Origin: Deltaproteobacteria bacterium | GTDB taxonomy: Bacteria; Desulfobacterota; Desulfovibrionia; Desulfovibrionales; Desulfovibrionaceae | Length of the DNA: 64,000 nucleotides | Direction of reading: 5' to 3' | Assembly (NCBI GenBank): GCA_031275645.1 | Contig: JAISOL010000012.1 | Span: 27,736 to 91,735, forward strand | In this document: piece by piece, positions 59,156 to 64,000 of the stretch | Layout: the number at the start of each line of letters is the position of its first letter | Position numbering within the stretch: position 1 is the first letter of the stretch | Made by a program: the position numbers and the translations under genes | The notes under the pieces: generated by a model | Database searches by the model: none | What the model was told of the DNA's origin: nothing | The model's input: the letters and a program-made list of their open reading frames with translations, nothing else

Positions 59156-61333
59156 TCACATTAAGATAATTTTCGGCGCTATATATGCTTCATACAGAGT
59201 ATCCCCCAGAATATCCCGCGCGGCGTCATGCCACATCTTCTTGCAATAATCGGCTGTGGGGTACTTAATACTTTTTCCGTATTCCAAAATATGCCAGGGT
59301 TTGTCGTAAATCCAGGCAAAATGCAGACAATAAGGAAGCATATTCCCAAAATTGTGCAGAGTCAGGCAGTTGTATTCCGGATCGATAATTGTCAGATATG
59401 CCGGATTCAGCGACATAAGTATGTTAAATACGGTTTCTTCTTCGAGCAAAATATTTTCTCTGCTTATCGCGTTATATATGTCAACAAGTTTGTTCTCTAT
59501 GTTATTATCCGCGCAGTTCACGTTATGAAAAAACAGCACTCCGGGATTAATACGCATTGTATCGAGTATATCTCCGTCAGAGCCATAATTGTTGACAAGT
59601 TCGTCCGGCCTGGCGTATGTGCTTGCCCTTTTTTCCGTCAGATTGTTGTGCGTTGCCGCGATTACGTTCGTTTTAGCAAAGACCGCCCGCGGATCAAAGT
59701 ACCGGATGCACAGAACATCCGCCTGCACGCCCAGGCTGTGGCGATAGTCCCGCGCCGCCAGAAGTCCGGGTCCGGCAAACTGGTTGTAGGCGCTGGGCGT
59801 GGTCGGAAGATAGCTTATGGCAAAATTGTCCGCGTAGCGCGTGTGCAGGGGCGTAATGTCAAAAAGGGCCAGCAGGCGCCGGTTTTCCTCCGAGAGGGCT
59901 TCCACGTCCGTGACATAGAACAAATCGCCGCAGACGCCGTTTTTCCGGAAAGAACACAGGGCAACCACAGCCTGCGCCGTCACGGCGTTGTCTCCGGCGC
60001 AGAAAACGGCGCAGGAAGCCTGTTCCTTCCCTTCAGAGCTTGCCGCCGCGAGCCTGCCCGCGGCAACAGCGCTTTCTTTCCGGAACTTGGGCAGTTGTTC
60101 CGTAAAAATGCGCTGCACATGACAGAAACGCTGTAATTCCCTGACCTCCCGCTTTAATTCCCCGGTCTGGACCGCCTGCTGAAGGGACAGGCTGTCGTCG
60201 AAACCGCCCCTGTCCCTCATGACAAGGCGCAGTTTGGGAACAGGCCAACGCATGTCTTCCGGCGGGGCGGAGGCTTTGGGCGCGGCAAAGGCGGCGACCA
60301 CCCTGTGCCAGAAAGCGCTGGTAAAGGGGGTTTCATAGATGGGTCTGGCAGGCGCGGCCCCAGGCGGGGAATGAGCCAGGCTTTCGCATTCCCGGCCGAA
60401 AAGGCGGGCTTCCAGAATATCCCCCTCCGTTCGCCCTATGACGCGGGAAACCGCGGGATGGGCCAGCAGCATGTAGTGATTGCGGAACTGTTCGTAACGG
60501 GGATCAGGAAGGCGGATGACGCCCAGGCTGTCCAAAAGTTTTTCCTCTTCCCCGGTCAGAGAGGAAAGTCTCCCTCTCTCCCAGGTCAGAGCGGAAGCGC
60601 AAAAGACGCGCCTGTATTCCCGGCATGCTTCCCTCAATCTGCCGGCGGCGGAAGTGAAAAAAAATTCTTTTTCCCCGGCGTCAAAAGAAGGAAGATCGTT
60701 GGCGGGCTCCACAATAAGGGCCGAGGGGCCGGGCAGCCAGAAATCGCAGTGCTGGACGTTGATCGCGTAACGCGCCATCTCATGGGCGGCGGCGGCTTCA
60801 AAATAATGGGAAGAGAGGCTTTCCCGTTCAAACAGGGCGTCCACGGCCGGCACGTTGGTGCTGAAGGCGTGGAGCAGATTGTCCAGATAACGCACCGGAT
60901 GCGGCGCTATGTCAATCCAGGGTATATTCAGAACATTCAGGGTCTTTTTGAACAGGGGCGGCAAGGCGGCTCCCAGCACGCAACGCCCGGAGAAACAGGC
61001 CGCAAAAAGATCGCCCAGCGGTTCCGTCGGCTCTCCGCGCAGGGAGGCAAGCCAGTCCTCGCGCGTCGGCGGCCTGCCTTCCAGGCCCAGGCAGGAGAAA
61101 TAGCGGCGCTGAAAATCCGGCGGCGCCGCTTCCGGGTACAGGGCCACGGCATAGCCCGTGCCCTGGCTGATGGGCGTCCGGTAAAAATGATACAACAGTT
61201 CGGCCGCCAGGAGCCAGGGCATACGCGAGCGGATGTTCTTTTCCCTTTCCCGGCGGGAGGCGATGCGGCTCAGATCCGGAACAAGCACAAAGGATTCAAA
61301 CGCGAACGCCACGACCTTTCCCCCCGGCGGCAA
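59156..61333 (-). CDS. Large protein with C-terminal GT8-like glycosyltransferase region and N-terminal domain of unknown function
   Basis: AVFCAGDNAVTAQAVVALCSFRKNG...FYVTDVEALSEENRRLL...NPGVLFFHNVN...HFAWIYDKPWHILEY resembles GT8; no clear DxD. Confidence 0.65.
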   Translation of the reverse strand: MPPGGKVVAFAFESFVLVPDLSRIASRREREKNIRSRMPWLLAAELLYHFYRTPISQGTGYAVALYPEAAPPDFQRRYFSCLGLEGRPPTREDWLASLRGEPTEPLGDLFAACFSGRCVLGAALPPLFKKTLNVLNIPWIDIAPHPVRYLDNLLHAFSTNVPAVDALFERESLSSHYFEAAAAHEMARYAINVQHCDFWLPGPSALIVEPANDLPSFDAGEKEFFFTSAAGRLREACREYRRVFCASALTWERGRLSSLTGEEEKLLDSLGVIRLPDPRYEQFRNHYMLLAHPAVSRVIGRTEGDILEARLFGRECESLAHSPPGAAPARPIYETPFTSAFWHRVVAAFAAPKASAPPEDMRWPVPKLRLVMRDRGGFDDSLSLQQAVQTGELKREVRELQRFCHVQRIFTEQLPKFRKESAVAAGRLAAASSEGKEQASCAVFCAGDNAVTAQAVVALCSFRKNGVCGDLFYVTDVEALSEENRRLLALFDITPLHTRYADNFAISYLPTTPSAYNQFAGPGLLAARDYRHSLGVQADVLCIRYFDPRAVFAKTNVIAATHNNLTEKRASTYARPDELVNNYGSDGDILDTMRINPGVLFFHNVNCADNNIENKLVDIYNAISRENILLEEETVFNILMSLNPAYLTIIDPEYNCLTLHNFGNMLPYCLHFAWIYDKPWHILEYGKSIKYPTADYCKKMWHDAARDILGDTLYEAYIAPKIILM

Positions 61334-61354
61334 TGCGGCTGTCCGCCCTCAGGA

Positions 61355-62917
61355 TCATCCCAGGCGGCACAGCATTAATTCTCCGGCAAGCAGAGGCGCG
61401 TATTTTGAACGGACGGCGCGGCTCCACTCCTCCGCGAACTCCTGTCTGGCGAACATGACCGAAGGCAGAGCCTCCCCACCTTCAAGCAGCACATCGCGGG
61501 GATGGCGCACAGGGATGCCGTCCACCCTGGAATCAACGCAAGCGCCGTTTTCCGCATCCACCAGAAAGCAACGCGGTCTTGCTCCGGCAAAGTGCCGTCT
61601 GAAATGCCTCCAGGCCGCGCCGTGGCCCCAGAAATAGGCTTCCTGCCCGTTCAGGGCCTTGCCCCAGTTTTCGTAAATTTTATTCAGGCGTTCCTCCAGC
61701 TTCCCGCGGTAACGCTGCGCGAGCGTTGCCAAAAATCCCGGCTCGGGAGAAGCGGCCCTAAGTTTCGAAAATTCGTCCTCGTCCAGGATCTGCTTGTAAT
61801 GCAGGAGCAGACAGCGGAAATACAGGAGGTTTTCTTCCGGATGCTCCGGCAGGACAAAAGGATAGGGCTCCCGGAGCGGCTTGAAGGAGAATCCTTTATA
61901 ATAGAAGGAGAATTCCAGGGGATCTTCTTCCGGCCGCAAAGGCCGTATGCGGGCCAGAGCGGCGTTGAAAGCCGCTTCGTCATCCAGGCGGAAGGCCAGG
62001 GGATCTCCGGGATCCGGCTCAAGGCGGGTCTGTATCCCCTTTTCCCGGGCGGGCAGAGCCTGATCCGTTTTCAGGTCGTCCCTGTAGTTGGCGGGATACC
62101 AGTCCTCGGCGGCGGCTACGATCTCCGCGTTGTCAAAGCTGTGCCCGCGCACTTCAACAATCTCCCCCTCCAGGCGTATGGCGCCTTTTTTGCGGAAATC
62201 GGCGGCCAGCCCGGGGGTGAACTTTTCCCGCGCTTCAATGAGATGCTGGCGCTTCATGGGCAGGCACATGCCGCAACGCGGGCAGAGTTCGGACACCTGC
62301 TCCTGAAAGGCTTCCGGCGGCCGTTTCCACCAGCCCGCTTCTACCTTCCAGGCATGGGCGCCGTTGTGCAAAACGGCGTCCAGCGGGCCGGCCACCTCGC
62401 AGAAATACGCGCCCGCGGCTATGACGGAAGGAGCCCAGAGGCGGGGCAGCCAGCAGTCGTTGATCAGTTTCCACATCATGCCCTTGTCCGGCACGGCCTC
62501 GTCAACGGCTATGGTCAGGGGCTGGTGCCGGCAGACGGAGAGCTGGGCGGCGTTGTGCGGATTATAGTGGAACGCGCCGAAGGCGGCGGCGAGTTCAGGA
62601 TCCGCGCGCGGATCCTCCTGCGGCGTTCCGGGCAGGCCCGAGGTCCAGAGCTGTAGTTTTTCCCTGGGGACGCGCCGGCGGGCCAGGGCGACTATTTCCC
62701 GGAATTGCGGATGCAGCAGAGGCTCGCCGCCCATAATGCCTATGACGTTGGGCCAGCCTTCCAGCGAATCCAGAACGGCGGAAAATTGTTCCGGGCTCAT
62801 GACGTATCTGTCCCCGGCGGACACATGGCCCAGATAGCGGGTGCAATAAATGCAGTGTTTTCCGCACACGCTGGTGATGTCTATCTGCACGACCCAGCTT
62901 CTGTAGATGTAATCCAT
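61355..62917 (-). CDS. Radical SAM protein with C-terminal YFWGxG module
   Basis: CGKHCIYC; IMGGEPLLHPQF; CPRCGMC; C-terminal EAYFWGHGAAWRHF...PRCFLVDAE...GIPVRHPRDVLLEGGEALPSVMFA. Confidence 0.87.
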   Translation of the reverse strand: MDYIYRSWVVQIDITSVCGKHCIYCTRYLGHVSAGDRYVMSPEQFSAVLDSLEGWPNVIGIMGGEPLLHPQFREIVALARRRVPREKLQLWTSGLPGTPQEDPRADPELAAAFGAFHYNPHNAAQLSVCRHQPLTIAVDEAVPDKGMMWKLINDCWLPRLWAPSVIAAGAYFCEVAGPLDAVLHNGAHAWKVEAGWWKRPPEAFQEQVSELCPRCGMCLPMKRQHLIEAREKFTPGLAADFRKKGAIRLEGEIVEVRGHSFDNAEIVAAAEDWYPANYRDDLKTDQALPAREKGIQTRLEPDPGDPLAFRLDDEAAFNAALARIRPLRPEEDPLEFSFYYKGFSFKPLREPYPFVLPEHPEENLLYFRCLLLHYKQILDEDEFSKLRAASPEPGFLATLAQRYRGKLEERLNKIYENWGKALNGQEAYFWGHGAAWRHFRRHFAGARPRCFLVDAENGACVDSRVDGIPVRHPRDVLLEGGEALPSVMFARQEFAEEWSRAVRSKYAPLLAGELMLCRLG

Positions 62918-63423
62918 CAGCCACCCTCATCCTCATCCGCTCTGAACATGGCTTCGCCGGGGAAGGCGAGATCGATGATTTCATAACAGATTCTGCCCCG
63001 CGGGGCCTCCACGCTTATTTCATCCCCCACCTCCTTGCCCAGCAGGGAGACGGCCACAGGCGATTCCACGGAGATGCCCCCCTTGACCAGATCGAATTCG
63101 TCCGGCCCGAGGAGTGTATATTCCTTTTCCTCTTCCGTATCCTGATCGTGGAGCCTGACTTTGGCCCCGTAAATGACCTTGTCGCCGCGCAGGCGGGAAA
63201 AGTCGACCACCTCCAGGCGGGAGAGGCGGGATTCTATGTAGCTTATCCTGGCTTCCTGCAGGCCCTGGCGCTCGCGGGCGGCGTCATAGGCCGCGTTTTC
63301 GCTCAAATCGCCTTCTTCCCTGGCTTCCTGAATAATTTTGGAAATGAGCGGGCGATCCCTTTTCAGGCGATCCAGCTCTTCAAGCAGGCGGTTGAGTCCT
63401 TTGCGGGAAATGGGCGTGCTCAT
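62917..63423 (-). CDS. greA: Transcription elongation factor GreA/GreB family
   Basis: PISRKGLNRLLEELDRLKRDRPLISKIIQEAREEGDLSENAAYDAARERQGLQEARI; stop overlaps the downstream radical SAM start (TGATG). Confidence 0.93.
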   Translation of the reverse strand: MSTPISRKGLNRLLEELDRLKRDRPLISKIIQEAREEGDLSENAAYDAARERQGLQEARISYIESRLSRLEVVDFSRLRGDKVIYGAKVRLHDQDTEEEKEYTLLGPDEFDLVKGGISVESPVAVSLLGKEVGDEISVEAPRGRICYEIIDLAFPGEAMFRADEDEGG

Positions 63424-63472
63424 CAAAATTTCCTCCGCCCTCGCCGCCGGCGCAAGGCGAATCAGCCCCGCC

Positions 63473-63617
63473 GCCAGGCGACAAGCTCAGGCGTAAAATG
63501 CTTTATTGTTGAAGCTGTTTCGGAGCGCATTCATATGAAGCGAAGCGCGGCGACGCCCGCAAACCTGGCGCGGGCGGACTTTGCCCGCCGCCGGGCGACA
63601 AGCTCAAGCGCAAAATG
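63473..63617. repeat. Pair of ~28-bp near-identical direct repeats upstream of greA
   Basis: GCCAGGCGACAAGCTCAGGCGTAAAATG (63473-63500) and GCCGGGCGACAAGCTCAAGCGCAAAATG (63590-63617). Confidence 0.6.
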
Positions 63618-63781
63618 ACGGCCGCCCGAGCGGCCGCCAGCGGAACCACGCCTCAAAAGTGACTTGTTATATCCTTTCTCCGGGCGGAATTCAAGCGGGA
63701 AATGCTCCCAATTACGCCTCCGGAATCGGTCGGACGGCGTCCGGTTTTTCATTTAAACTCTTGCAAGCCGTTTTTACCCAA

Positions 63782-63825
63782 CGCGCCGTAAGGCCCCGGA
63801 CTTTGGGCCGGGGATATAAGGCGCG
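63782..63825. other. Nested inverted repeat (possible structured leader) upstream of the last ORF
   Basis: CGCGCC-gtaagg-CCCCGG-N8-CCGGGG-atataa-GGCGCG. Confidence 0.4.
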
Positions 63826-63876
63826 CCTTGGCTGGAATTTTGCTTTTCTGCCGGAATGTTTGTAAACTTGAGCCCT

Positions 63877-64000
63877 ATGGAAACAGGGTCATTCAATTCT
63901 TCCGAATCTGACGAGCCGCAGTGCTGTTTGTTTGTTTTCCGCGAGGATTTCTATCCCCTCAGTGATATTTTCATACCCCAGCAGATGGAGCAAAGTAATT
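63877..64000 (+). CDS. Partial ORF, function unknown (runs off window)
   Basis: ATG-initiated METGSFNSSESDEPQCCLFVFREDFYPLSDIFIPQQMEQSN with no stop. Confidence 0.4.
   Translation, partial: METGSFNSSESDEPQCCLFVFREDFYPLSDIFIPQQMEQSN

Noticed and set aside
52264-62917. RiPP biosynthesis cluster based on two radical SAM genes
   Set aside because: No short Cys- or repeat-rich precursor ORF or typical RiPP transporter/protease was seen; glycosyltransferase and pyruvyl transferase neighbours favour glycan modification, though RiPP-like chemistry is not excluded
1-64000. CRISPR arrays, tRNA or rRNA genes, prophage
   Set aside because: No regularly spaced repeats, cloverleaf-like sequences with conserved TTCRANYC context, rRNA motifs or phage structural genes were recognised by reading; tRNAscan-SE/Infernal would be decisive

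Overview
High-GC bacterial chromosomal window. Gene content and order suggest a Desulfovibrionales-type deltaproteobacterium (inference: 7Fe-type ferredoxin, PxxKW protein, lysS-lolCE-lolD-bamA order). About 45 CDS are supported. Core blocks are modBC, comEC, potABCD, lysS-lolC/E-lolD-bamA-M23-ftsEX, surA/rodZ-like genes, glnB-amtB, valS, icd-maf-queA, an MCP, an EF-G-like gene and greA. The most unusual region is 52.2-63.4 kb. There, greA overlaps (TGATG) the first gene of a minus-strand cluster: two radical SAM proteins, a double methyltransferase, a polysaccharide pyruvyl transferase-like protein, a GT8-like protein and a GT2 protein. Both radical SAM proteins and the methyltransferase end in the same ~90-aa module (YFWGxG...PRCxLVD...GIPVRHPxxVL...LPIVxFA). 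In one radical SAM gene a G12 homopolymer encodes the WGGG motif of that module, so slippage would remove the module while sparing the catalytic domain. This looks like a candidate phase-variable surface-glycan system with a shared, apparently uncharacterised accessory domain. Other notable items are an IS1595-like transposase ORF lacking catalytic residues, an IS1634-type scar fusing truncated MBOAT and AlgJ-like genes, recurring promoter-upstream elements, a sigma-54 promoter upstream of amtB, and several operator-like palindromes. No tRNA, rRNA or CRISPR array was recognised. All family calls come from reading the sequence; no searches were run.
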